Shown here: positions 7,249-13,781 of the stretch, piece by piece
Layout of the letters: each line of letters opens with the position of its first letter
Numbering within the stretch: position 1 is the stretch's first letter
Assembly: GCA_005883365.1 (NCBI GenBank)
Contig: VAXA01000262.1
Location: forward strand, 1 to 13,781
DNA from: Actinomycetota bacterium
GTDB taxonomy: Bacteria > Actinomycetota > Thermoleophilia > Gaiellales > Gaiellaceae
Direction of reading: 5' to 3'
Length of the DNA: 13,781 nucleotides
The notes under the pieces: generated by a model
The model's input: the letters and a program-made list of their open reading frames with translations, nothing else
The model's database searches: none
What the model was told of the DNA's origin: nothing
Program-made: the position numbers and the translations under genes

Positions 7249-8232
7249 GTGATCGACCTGCGCTCCGACACCGTCACGAAGCCGACGCCCGGGATGCTCG
7301 CGGCGATGGCGGCCGCCGAGGTCGGCGACGAGCAGGAGCGCGAGGATCCGACCACGAACGAGCTGCAGCGCAGGATGGCGGAGCTGCTCGGGCACGAGGC
7401 GGCGCTCTTCCTGCCAACGGCGACGATGGCGAACCAGGCCGCGCTGCGCGTGCTGAGCCGGCCCGGCTGCAAGGTCGTCGCGGAGGAGCGGACGCACGTC
7501 CTCATCTACGAGTGGGGAGGCCCGGCGATCCACTCCGGTCTCGTCATGCAGGGGCTCGTGGCGGAGGCGGGGAGGCCGACGCCCGAGCAGATCGAGGAGC
7601 TCGACGAGTTCGGGCCCGGAAGCGTGCTCGTGCTCGAGAATACCCACCGCAGCTCCGGTGGGCGGATCTGGCCGCTCGACGAGTTCCGCGCGACGCTCGA
7701 CGCGGCACGCTCGCGCGGTGCTGCAGTCCACCTCGACGGCGCGCGACTCTTCAACGCTGCGGTTGGCGCCAGCGTGGAGCCGTCGACCTGGGGAACGCTC
7801 GCCGACACCGTCACGATCTGCTTCTCCAAGGGCCTCGGCTGCCCGTTCGGGGCGGTCCTCGCCGGCCCGGCCGAGACGGTCGAGCGGGCGTGGGAGGGGA
7901 AATTCCTCTTCGGCGGCGCTCTCCGGCAGTCCGGGATCGCCGCGGCCGCGATGCTCTACGCGCTCGACCACCACGTCGAGCGGCTCGCCGAGGACCACGC
8001 GCGGGCGAGGCGGCTCGCAGAAGGGATCGGTCTCGACCCGGCCACCGCCGAGACGAACTTCGTCCCCATTCCCGACGAGCCCGGCCTGCGCGAGCGACTG
8101 CTCGAGCGAGGCGTCGGCGTGGGCGACCTGCGCCCGGGCTGGCTGCGCGCCGTCACGCACCTCGACGTCGGCGACGAGGAGATCGAGCGGGCGGTCGACG
8201 TGATGCAGGAGGTGCTCTCTGTCCACGCCTGA
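7249..8232 (+). CDS. ltaE: Low-specificity L-threonine aldolase (PLP enzyme)
   Basis: The enzyme cleaves L-threonine or allo-threonine to glycine and acetaldehyde. It has 327 residues, close to other bacterial LtaE proteins. The start IDLRSDTVTKPTPGML is the family's N-terminal signature and fixes the GTG at 7249; the frame is open farther upstream but there runs antisense through rlmN. Active-site features are H83 in RTHVLIYEWGG, ENTHRSSGGRIWPL, HLDGARLFNA with D163 and R166, the PLP lysine K194 in TICFSKGLGCPFGAVL, and FGGALRQSG, the usual loop with the substrate-binding arginine. Stereospecificity (L-allo or low specificity) cannot be told from sequence. The gene overlaps the following hydrolase by 14 nt, suggesting one transcript. 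Its glycine product links it loosely to the gcv operon upstream, which is a separate unit. Confidence 0.92.
   Translation: MIDLRSDTVTKPTPGMLAAMAAAEVGDEQEREDPTTNELQRRMAELLGHEAALFLPTATMANQAALRVLSRPGCKVVAEERTHVLIYEWGGPAIHSGLVMQGLVAEAGRPTPEQIEELDEFGPGSVLVLENTHRSSGGRIWPLDEFRATLDAARSRGAAVHLDGARLFNAAVGASVEPSTWGTLADTVTICFSKGLGCPFGAVLAGPAETVERAWEGKFLFGGALRQSGIAAAAMLYALDHHVERLAEDHARARRLAEGIGLDPATAETNFVPIPDEPGLRERLLERGVGVGDLRPGWLRAVTHLDVGDEEIERAVDVMQEVLSVHA
8207..8221 (+). promoter_or_regulatory. Shine-Dalgarno AGGAGG followed by a CTG start codon
   Basis: AGGAGG at 8207-8212 is a full-strength ribosome site inside the end of the aldolase gene. Six bases later comes CTG (8219-8221), in frame with the serine hydrolase. 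The in-frame stop TGA at 8201-8203 means no start farther upstream is possible, and the first GTG (8504) would cut off the catalytic SITK motif. CTG is therefore the best start, a rare choice in bacteria. Confidence 0.65.
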
Positions 8233-9518
8233 CACCTCTGAGCGCCTGACTGCGCGCCTCGAGCGGCTCGTTCGCACCGAGCAGCACGAGAAGCGCCTGC
8301 CGAGCATCGCCGCCGCCGTCCTGCGCGACGGTGAGCTCATCTGGGAGACGGCGGTCGGTGTCGCCGACGTCGAGTCCGGCCTCGAGGCGACCCCGGACAC
8401 CCAGTACCGCGTCGGCTCGATCACGAAGACCTTCACGGCGACCGCGATCATCCAGCTCCGCGACGCCGGCAAGCTCGACCTCGAGGACACGCTCGACCGG
8501 CACGTGGAAGGCGCGGCGCACCGGCCGACCATCCGCCGTCTCCTCTCGCACGCGTCGGGCCTCCAGCGCGAGACGCAGGACGACTCGTGGCTGACGCTCC
8601 GCTTCGCGCAGCCGGACGAGCTCCTCGAGACGCTCGCGCAGGCCGAGCTGGTGCTCCCGTCAGGCGCCCGCTTCCACTACTCCAACCTCGCGTACGCGCT
8701 TCTCGGCATCGTCGTCGAGCGCGTCTCGGGCTTGCCGTACAAGGAGTACGTCCGCGAACGGCTGTTCGAGCCGGTCGGCCTGACGCGCGTGAGCTTCGAG
8801 CCGGAGTCTCCTGCCGCCAAGGGCTACCTCGCGCAGCCGTACGCCGACGGCGTCTGGGACACAGTCGGCGTGGAGACCGGCGCGTGGGCGTCCGCGGGGC
8901 AGCTCTGGGGGACGGTGGGCGACATCTGCCGCCTCGAGTGCCGAGGAGATGCGGACGGTGCAGGCGATCGACGACCACGAGCGCTGGCTGGCCGGCTACG
9001 GGCTCGGCCTCGGGCTGCGCCGCGACGGCGACCGGATCCTCGCCGGCCACGGCGGCTCGATGCCCGGCTTCATCGCGCAGCTCCTCTTCTCGCCGCAGGA
9101 GAAGGTCGTCGCCGTGGCGGTGACGAACGAGAGCCAGGCTCGACTCGGCGACCTCGGGCTCTCCCTCGTCCGGACGACGGTGGAGGAGTGGCCGGTCGCG
9201 CCGGAGGCGTGGCGGGTCGGCGAGCCGCCCCGCGACGACGTGGTACCGCTACTCGGCATCTGGTTCATGGAGTCGGCCCAGCTCGTCTTCCGCTGGCGCG
9301 AGGGGAAGCTCGAGGCGCGCTACGACGGGATGCTCGACTGGGAACCGCCCGCTGTCTTCGAGCGGGAGACGGACGATCGCTGGCGCACGGTTTCAGGGCC
9401 GGAGCACGGCGAGGCGCTGCGGATCGAGCGCGGCCCGGACGGCTCGGTCGCGCGGATGGTCTGGGCCGGCTACCCGGTCACACGCGAGCCGGGCCCGTGG
9501 CGCGCTCCGACCACGTAA
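8219..9518 (+). pseudogene. Serine hydrolase of the class C beta-lactamase/PBP4-like family, frameshifted; CTG start likely
   Basis: Homologues are DD-peptidases, esterases or beta-lactamase-like hydrolases; the substrate here is unknown. The first part (8219 to about 8938, 240 residues) holds the nucleophile motif S67-I-T-K70, LLSHASGL, and Y154-S-N156. The second part runs in another frame (about 8934-9518, 194 residues) and holds GHGGSMPGF, the HxG third motif, plus a C-terminal beta-rich domain. Past 8940 the first frame turns into arginine-rich out-of-frame sequence up to 9739. Joining GDICRLE directly to SSAEEMRTVQ appears to lack perhaps 15-20 residues usual in this linker, so a small out-of-frame deletion is more likely than a single-base slip. 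No ATG, GTG or TTG opens the frame before 8504, yet homology begins at about 8222. AGGAGG (8207-8212) lies 6 nt before CTG at 8219, giving an (M)STPDTSERL start. Assembly error is possible. Confidence 0.8.
8933..8948 (+). other. Frameshift/deletion junction in the serine hydrolase gene
   Basis: Upstream the coding frame reads ...GDICRLE (last codon 8936-8938). Downstream the coding frame reads SSAEEMRTVQAIDD from 8934 onward. The two frames differ by one base modulo three. No homopolymer or slippery heptamer is present, which speaks against programmed frameshifting. Either a real mutation or an assembly or sequencing fault fits. Confidence 0.75.
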
Positions 9519-9529
9519 CGCCCGGAACG

Positions 9530-9535
9530 TATCAT
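9530..9535 (+). promoter_or_regulatory. Candidate -10 box for the lipoprotein gene (TATCAT), leaderless
   Basis: TATCAT lies 12 bases past the hydrolase stop and ends 7 nt before the GTG at 9543, so transcription would start at about the first base of the start codon. With a 17 bp spacer, CCGACC (9507-9512) could serve as a partial -35, sharing GAC with TTGACA. No Shine-Dalgarno is seen. This would give the lipoprotein gene a promoter of its own. Confidence 0.5.
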
Positions 9536-9542
9536 CGACATC

Positions 9543-10343
9543 GTGACGCGGCTCGCGTGGCTACTCGCTGCGCTCGGCGTGCTGGTGACGCTCGCCGCTT
9601 GCGGCGCGTCGCACCCCACGCGTCCTTATTCGGGCCGTCTCTACTCGGTGCGGCAGGTGAAAGGAGCGTTTGCCGCACTCGGGCTCGAGCTGCACCGAGC
9701 AGCCAGGCATCCGCCTGGCCTCGTTTTGCTGCTCAATAACGCTCGCCTCGGCCCCGAGCACCTCCCCAGTCCTCCTCGCGTTGTCACCGTGGCCGTGATC
9801 ACCCACCCGCTCGAGGCGGAGAGCCCAAAGTCCCTGACCCGTCATGCTCGCGTCACCAAGTACGCCAATGTCACGGCGTTCTCAAGGCCGTACATCTTCG
9901 ACGAGGTGAGAGCCGCAGTGTCCGCCCTTCGCTGGGGGACGACTCCCGTGAAGCCCGGGAGGCGGCTGATCGGGCTCGGCGATTCGATCGGAGGCATCCG
10001 GCTCGGCCAGTCGCGGCAAAGCGTCGAGAAGGCGTTCGGGCCAGGTACGTCCAAGCATCGCGGCCTTGTCCGGTACTTCGGGGGACACCTTCTCGTCGAC
10101 TACTGGTTCCACGACGGCCTCTACACGCACGTCGAGTACCTGCTGACGCGGTGGGGTGGATACCACACACGATCCGGAGTCCATGTCGGCTCGAGCCGTA
10201 AGGACCTGCGGCCCCTCTTCGTGAGCTGCGAGAGTAAGCCTGAATGCTGGCTTCAGGCGGGGCCGACGCCGGACCCCGTGGGAACAGTCTTCACAGTCCG
10301 GCACGGCAAGGTCGTGCAGATCGAGGTCGGCTCCTTCGGATGA
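9543..10343 (+). CDS. Predicted lipoprotein of unknown function
   Basis: The 266-residue product opens with MTRLAWLLAALGVLVTLAACG, an export signal with lipobox LAAC, so C20 should be lipidated after signal peptidase II cleavage and the protein held on the outer face of the membrane. I recognise no named family. Two regions can be seen. Residues about 33-130 (YSVRQVKGAFAALGLEL onward, with a central strand VVTVAVI) form one. Residues 143-265 form the other and contain two similar short motifs, GGIRLGQSRQSVEKAFGPG and SGVHVGSSRKDLRPLF, recalling the GMs...V...LG repeat of BamE/SmpA-like folds, though this is only a resemblance. C229 and C235 may pair. The start is GTG at 9543, preceded by a TATCAT box and no Shine-Dalgarno. 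The stop is 6 bp from the stop of the convergent permease gene, with no terminator between. Confidence 0.8.
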   Translation: MTRLAWLLAALGVLVTLAACGASHPTRPYSGRLYSVRQVKGAFAALGLELHRAARHPPGLVLLLNNARLGPEHLPSPPRVVTVAVITHPLEAESPKSLTRHARVTKYANVTAFSRPYIFDEVRAAVSALRWGTTPVKPGRRLIGLGDSIGGIRLGQSRQSVEKAFGPGTSKHRGLVRYFGGHLLVDYWFHDGLYTHVEYLLTRWGGYHTRSGVHVGSSRKDLRPLFVSCESKPECWLQAGPTPDPVGTVFTVRHGKVVQIEVGSFG

Positions 10344-10349
10344 GGTCGA

Positions 10350-12917
10350 TTACTCGTACTGCAGGGCTTCGAGCACGTTCAGCTTCGCGGCTCGGCGTGC
10401 GGGCCAGATCGCGGCGAGGATCCCCACGACGATCGCTGCAATGACGAAGTAGACGATCGAGAGGTAGGGCACGGCGAAGACGATCCCCTCGTCCGAGAGC
10501 GCGTGCGTCACGAGGACGGCGAGGAAGAAACCGACGACGATTCCCAGGGCGGCGCCGATCAACGACGTGACGATGCTCTCGTGCCGGATCATTCGCCGCG
10601 TCTGTCTCCGCGTCATGCCGACCGCACGGAGCATCCCCAGCTCGCGCGTCCGCTCGAAGACGGTCAGCACGAGCGTGTTCACGATCCCGAACAAGCTGAC
10701 GATCACCGACAGCGCGAGCAGCACGTAGAGCAGGCTGATGATGTTGTTGAGCGGCTTCTCGAAGTTCGTCTTGAACTCCGAATGCGTCTGGACCTTTGCG
10801 TCTGCGAACCCTGACGTGGCCGCTGTGAGCGCCTTCGTGTTCGCGTCGCTGACTCCGCCCCGGACGTTGATCAACACCATCTCGTTCTCCGGGTCGACGT
10901 AGTTGGCGTCGAAGAGTGCGTCTGAGATCGTCACCACTCCGAACGGCGAGCCGCCCTTCGGCAGCTTGTAGATGCCGTCCACCTTGAGGTGGAGGACCTT
11001 GGCGGTCGGTGTCTCGAGGGTCAACGGCGAACGGACGTGGAGGTGGTGCTTCTTCGCGTACTTGTCGTCGACGAATACACCGCTCTTGCCGAGCTCGGCC
11101 GGCACCGCGTTGGAGCCTTCTTTCCAGTCGAGGTGGATCACCTTCGTGAGCTGCGGGTCGGCGCCCGTCAAATTTTCGATCGACCCGAAGACGCGGGCGG
11201 AGCCGGCACGGATCCCGGAGACGGCCGTGACGTCGGGCGCCTTCGCGGCCGCTTGTTCGGCGGCGATCGTCAGCGGCGTGAACGTGTCCTGGGAGGTCAG
11301 CGCGTAGTTGCCCTTGAAGAGGTCGTCGACTGCGCTCTCGAACGACGAGCGGATTCCCTGGCCGAGGATGGCGACGAACGTGACGAGGGCGAGGCCGATC
11401 ATCAGCGCCGAGGCCGTCGAGGCCGTCCGCTTGGGGTTGCGCATCGCGTTGTCGCGCGCTAGGGCGCCCGCCGCGCCGCCGATGCGCGCTGCGGGCCAGC
11501 CCAGCACCGACGCGAGCGGGTGTACGACACGCGAAGCATTCGCGGCGACGCCGAAGAAGAGGAGCAGGATCCCGGCGCCGAGCGAGAAGAGGCGCGTCGC
11601 CGTGGGCACGCCGTGGGCGAGGACCCCGTAGGCAAGCAGCAGGACGCCGAGCAGGAGCGTCGCGGCGGAGACGAACGGCGTCCAGCGTGCGAAGCGCCCG
11701 CGCGGCAGCTCGGCGCCCTCACGGACGGCGGCGATCGGCGGCACTCGCGTCGCGCGGCGCGCCGGACGCAGGCTTGCGACCAGCGTGATGACCGTCCCGA
11801 CGACGAGGCAGACGATGACCGTGCGCGTTTCGAACACCGTTCCGGCGGTCGGCAGGTTGATCCCGAGCAACACGAACACCGACTTGAGCCCCTTCGCGAG
11901 CGCAAGCCCCAGGAAGAGCCCGGTCACCGAGCCAAGGATCCCGACCACGAGTGCCTCGACGATCACCGATTTCAGGACCTGGCGCCGAGTCGCGCCGAGC
12001 GTGCGGAGCGTCGCAAACTCGCGCGTCCGTTGGGCGATCGTGATCGACAGCGTGTTCGCGATCACGAAGCTGCCCACGAAGAGCGCAATGCCGGCGAACG
12101 CGAGCAGGAAATACCGGATGAAGCTCGTGAACCCGTTGACGCTCTTCTTGTCCTCCTTGACCTGAGCCGAGGTGTTGCGCACCTGAGCCGTGGCGGGCAG
12201 GACCGGCTTGATCTCGGCGATCAGCTTCGGCGTCGGTATGCCCGGCTTCGCTTGCACGCGGATCAAGTCGAGCTCTCCCACGCGGCCTAGGAGTGCCTGG
12301 AGCGTCGGCAGGTCGAACACGGAGAGGGTCGCACTGCCGATCGAGACGCCGGGCAGCTTCACGATCCCGGCGACCCGGAACCTCTGGACGGGGCCGTTCC
12401 TCTCGACGCCGATCGTGTCGCCGACCTTGTAGTGCTTGCTCGAAGCGACGTGCGAGTCGATCGCGATCTCGTCCGGGCCGTTTGGCCAGTTGCCCGCCGT
12501 GAGCTCGAGCGGGTTGAAGCGCTGATCGCCGGTCGGGTTGACGCTGAAGGCGAGGCTCGGCGCGCCGTGGGTCGGGACCACCTTGCCGGTGCGGCCGACG
12601 AGCTTCGTCTGGTCGTCGGTGACGGATCCCTCGACCGCGTTCACGTCTGGCAACGCCCGGATCCTCGCGAGCAGGTAGTCCGAAAAGCTCGGCGCCTGCA
12701 CGCCGTTCCCGTTGTCGTTCGTGAAGGCCGTCTTGGCGCTGATGATCGCGTCGGCGTTCTTGTACGTCTGCGTGAAGATCGACGTGAACGCGTTGTTGAT
12801 CGTGTCCGTGAGGACGTAGGTGCCGCTGATCATCGCGACGCCGAGGATGACCGCGATCGCCGTCAGAAGCGCACGGAGCTTCCGCCCGGCGAGGCCCTTC
12901 AGTGCGACGCGAAGCAT
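10350..12917 (-). CDS. ABC transporter permease with two FtsX domains (MacB/LolC-E type)
   Basis: This is the membrane subunit of an ABC system of the mechanotransmission type, which usually exports lipids, lipoproteins, peptides or drugs rather than using a channel. The 855 residues hold about ten membrane segments, near 16-36, 268-290, 320-342, 366-384, 415-435, 443-460, 500-520, 725-750, 782-805 and 822-838. There are two large extracytoplasmic MacB-PCD-like domains, roughly 40-265 and 525-720. The two FtsX domains repeat a cytoplasmic coupling signature: RTREFATLRTLGATRRQVLK (297-316) and RTRELGMLRAVGMTRRQTRR (756-775), each followed later by PARRA (385-389, 839-843). The ATG at 12917 shares its A with the TAA of the upstream ATPase gene (TAATG), so the two are translationally coupled. 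There is no separate adaptor gene in the window. The substrate cannot be told from sequence. Confidence 0.92.
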   Translation of the reverse strand: MLRVALKGLAGRKLRALLTAIAVILGVAMISGTYVLTDTINNAFTSIFTQTYKNADAIISAKTAFTNDNGNGVQAPSFSDYLLARIRALPDVNAVEGSVTDDQTKLVGRTGKVVPTHGAPSLAFSVNPTGDQRFNPLELTAGNWPNGPDEIAIDSHVASSKHYKVGDTIGVERNGPVQRFRVAGIVKLPGVSIGSATLSVFDLPTLQALLGRVGELDLIRVQAKPGIPTPKLIAEIKPVLPATAQVRNTSAQVKEDKKSVNGFTSFIRYFLLAFAGIALFVGSFVIANTLSITIAQRTREFATLRTLGATRRQVLKSVIVEALVVGILGSVTGLFLGLALAKGLKSVFVLLGINLPTAGTVFETRTVIVCLVVGTVITLVASLRPARRATRVPPIAAVREGAELPRGRFARWTPFVSAATLLLGVLLLAYGVLAHGVPTATRLFSLGAGILLLFFGVAANASRVVHPLASVLGWPAARIGGAAGALARDNAMRNPKRTASTASALMIGLALVTFVAILGQGIRSSFESAVDDLFKGNYALTSQDTFTPLTIAAEQAAAKAPDVTAVSGIRAGSARVFGSIENLTGADPQLTKVIHLDWKEGSNAVPAELGKSGVFVDDKYAKKHHLHVRSPLTLETPTAKVLHLKVDGIYKLPKGGSPFGVVTISDALFDANYVDPENEMVLINVRGGVSDANTKALTAATSGFADAKVQTHSEFKTNFEKPLNNIISLLYVLLALSVIVSLFGIVNTLVLTVFERTRELGMLRAVGMTRRQTRRMIRHESIVTSLIGAALGIVVGFFLAVLVTHALSDEGIVFAVPYLSIVYFVIAAIVVGILAAIWPARRAAKLNVLEALQYE

Positions 12918-13681
12918 TAGTTCAGGCTGCTCATGACGGCGAGCACGTCCGCCGGGCTCGCGCCACGGAGCTCCTTCACGATCAGGCCGTCGCCGAGGAA
13001 GAGGACGCGGTCCGCGATCGCGGCTGCGCGTGCCTCGTGCGTGACCATGACCGTCGTCTGGCCGTAGGCGTCGGTCGACTCCCGCATCAGGTCGAGGATC
13101 TCGCCGCCTGTCTTGGAGTCGAGGTTGCCGGTCGGTTCGTCGGCGAAGAGGATCGTCGGGCGAGTCACTAGGGCGCGCGCGATCGCGACGCGCTGCTGCT
13201 GGCCGCCCGAGAGCTCCGCCGGCCTGTGCGCACGCCGCTGGTCGAGCCCCATCTTCGCGAGCAGCTGGTCAAGCCAGGCCTTGTCGGCCTTCTCGCCGGC
13301 GATCGAGAGCGGCAGGAGGACGTTCTCCTCGGCGTTGAGCATCGGGAGGAGGTTGAAGAATTGGAAGACGAAGCCAATGTGCTGGCGTCGCAGCCGCGTC
13401 AGCCGGGAGTCGTCGAGCTCCGTGATCTCGGTGCCCGCGATGGTCACCGTCCCGGAGGTCGGCTTGTCGAGGCCCGCGAGGATGTGCATCAGCGTCGACT
13501 TGCCGGAGCCGGATGGGCCCATGACGGCGACGAGCTCGCCGGAGCGCACCTCGAGATCGACGCCGCGGAGGGCGTCGACCGCCGTCGTGCCTTCGCCGTA
13601 GCGGCGCGTGATCCCGCGCGCGTCGACCGCGACGCTCGCGGGCGCGCTGACGCGGTCCTTCGACTCCTCCCTCACGACCAT
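12917..13681 (-). CDS. ABC transporter ATP-binding protein (MacB/LolD type)
   Basis: This ATPase partners the FtsX permease encoded directly downstream. From ATG at 13681 it has 254 residues and all nucleotide-binding motifs: Walker [10 protein letters not shown] (55-63), Q-loop [10 protein letters not shown] (Q107), signature LSGGQQQR (157-164), Walker B ILFADEP (177-183) with the following TGNLDS D-loop, and switch H215 in MVTHEA. The FFNLLP.LNAEENV stretch is typical of the LolD/MacB/FtsE group. The frame allows GTG at 13690 (three residues longer). I prefer the ATG because a -10-like TAGCGT (13694-13689) overlaps that GTG and would start transcription at about 13681. No Shine-Dalgarno is visible. 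About 15 extra N-terminal residues ([14 protein letters not shown]) precede the ATPase fold. Confidence 0.93.
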   Translation of the reverse strand: MVVREESKDRVSAPASVAVDARGITRRYGEGTTAVDALRGVDLEVRSGELVAVMGPSGSGKSTLMHILAGLDKPTSGTVTIAGTEITELDDSRLTRLRRQHIGFVFQFFNLLPMLNAEENVLLPLSIAGEKADKAWLDQLLAKMGLDQRRAHRPAELSGGQQQRVAIARALVTRPTILFADEPTGNLDSKTGGEILDLMRESTDAYGQTTVMVTHEARAAAIADRVLFLGDGLIVKELRGASPADVLAVMSSLN

Positions 13682-13688
13682 GACGACC

Positions 13689-13694
13689 ACGCTA
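13689..13694 (-). promoter_or_regulatory. Candidate -10 box for the ABC operon (TAGCGT), leaderless
   Basis: On the minus strand, TAGCGT ends 7 nt before the ATG at 13681. TTCCAA lies 17 bp farther upstream (13717-13712), a partial match to TTGACA. The layout would give a leaderless ATPase message. The same hexamer precedes the aldolase start. Evidence is pattern and spacing only. Confidence 0.45.
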
Positions 13695-13720
13695 GTCGAA
13701 TTCGGCGCGCCTTGGAAGGG

Positions 13721-13740
13721 GGTGTCACCGCACCGTCACC
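13721..13740 (-). promoter_or_regulatory. GGTGAC direct repeat with 11 bp period upstream of the ABC operon
   Basis: On the minus strand, GGTGAC occurs at 13740-13735 and again at 13729-13724, one helical turn apart. The second copy is also half of the palindrome GGTG-T-CACC (13721-13729). Tandem hexamers at 11 bp spacing just before a -35 region are typical of OmpR-type response regulator sites, a common way to control MacB-like exporters. The first copy overlaps the possible stop codon of an upstream gene. Function is inferred. Confidence 0.35.
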
Positions 13741-13781
13741 GGCCGCCGCCGAAGAGGAAGCCGAGAACGGCCGCGGCGTAC
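13736..13781 (-). CDS. Possible 3' tail of another minus-strand gene (partial)
   Basis: Reading from the window's right edge on the minus strand, one frame gives YAAAVLGFLFGGGR and then TGA (13738-13736). A hydrophobic alanine-, leucine- and phenylalanine-rich run ending in glycines and arginine looks like the end of a small membrane protein. It would end about 54 bp before the ATPase start and could belong to the same transcription unit. Only 14 codons are visible, so this may be chance. Confidence 0.3.
   Translation of the reverse strand, partial: YAAAVLGFLFGGGR

Noticed and set aside
7225..8532. Minus-strand open frame extending rlmN upstream to 773 codons
   Set aside because: RlmN homology begins at the GTG at 7224. 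Everything upstream is antisense to the aldolase and hydrolase and shows no domain.
8936..8949. Programmed ribosomal frameshifting in the hydrolase
   Set aside because: There is no slippery heptamer, no internal Shine-Dalgarno-like stimulator and no evident downstream stem-loop, and linker residues appear to be missing; mutation or assembly error fits better.
8941..9739. Continuation of the hydrolase's first frame past the junction
   Set aside because: The sequence becomes low-complexity arginine/alanine-rich, while the frame shifted by one carries the HxG motif and the C-terminal domain.
1..13781. CRISPR arrays, insertion sequences, tRNA/rRNA genes or a phage-defence island
   Set aside because: No regularly spaced repeats, transposase or integrase frames, terminal repeats or RNA gene signatures were seen on either strand.

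Overview
The window is high-GC bacterial DNA, dense with genes and short on spacers. Four-base gene overlaps, several starts that look leaderless, GTG start codons and the protein sequences suggest an actinobacterium, perhaps of the Thermoleophilia (Gaiella/Solirubrobacter type). That placement is an impression from sequence style, not a phylogeny. I see no insertion sequence, integrase, CRISPR array, tRNA or rRNA, and the content reads as ordinary chromosome.

Layout. Bases 1-4289 (+) are the glycine cleavage operon: gcvT (its 5' end lies outside the window), gcvH, gcvPA and gcvPB, adjacent or overlapping by 4 nt, with P-protein split into two subunits. A strong GC-rich hairpin at 4323-4354 separates it from a convergent gene (4379-5857, -) for a secreted Asp-box (BNR) beta-propeller protein. 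A roughly 350 bp stretch without a convincing gene follows. Then rlmN (6211-7224, -) stands divergent from an L-threonine aldolase gene (7249-8232, +), with only 24 bp between their start codons. Downstream of the aldolase is a class C beta-lactamase-like serine hydrolase (8219-9518, +) that appears to start at CTG and is broken by a frameshift and probable small deletion near 8938. Next is a predicted lipoprotein of unknown function (9543-10343, +). The right end (10350-13681, -) is a two-gene ABC exporter operon of MacB/LolCDE type: an ATPase followed by an 855-residue double-FtsX permease. The last ~45 bases may hold the tail of another minus-strand gene.

How the genes relate. GcvT, GcvH and GcvPA/PB are three of the four parts of the glycine cleavage system (the L-protein Lpd is not here), which splits glycine into CO2, ammonia and methylene-tetrahydrofolate. 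The nearby threonine aldolase makes glycine and acetaldehyde from threonine, so the left two thirds has a loose glycine theme, although the aldolase is in a separate transcription unit. RlmN modifies 23S rRNA and tRNA. The ATPase and permease form one complex moving a substrate across or out of the membrane.

I did not find a convincing new biological system. The observations most worth checking are the disrupted hydrolase with its CTG start, the very compact rlmN/aldolase divergent promoter with a symmetric element, and a recurring TANNNT box 6-8 nt before start codons that suggests leaderless transcription.
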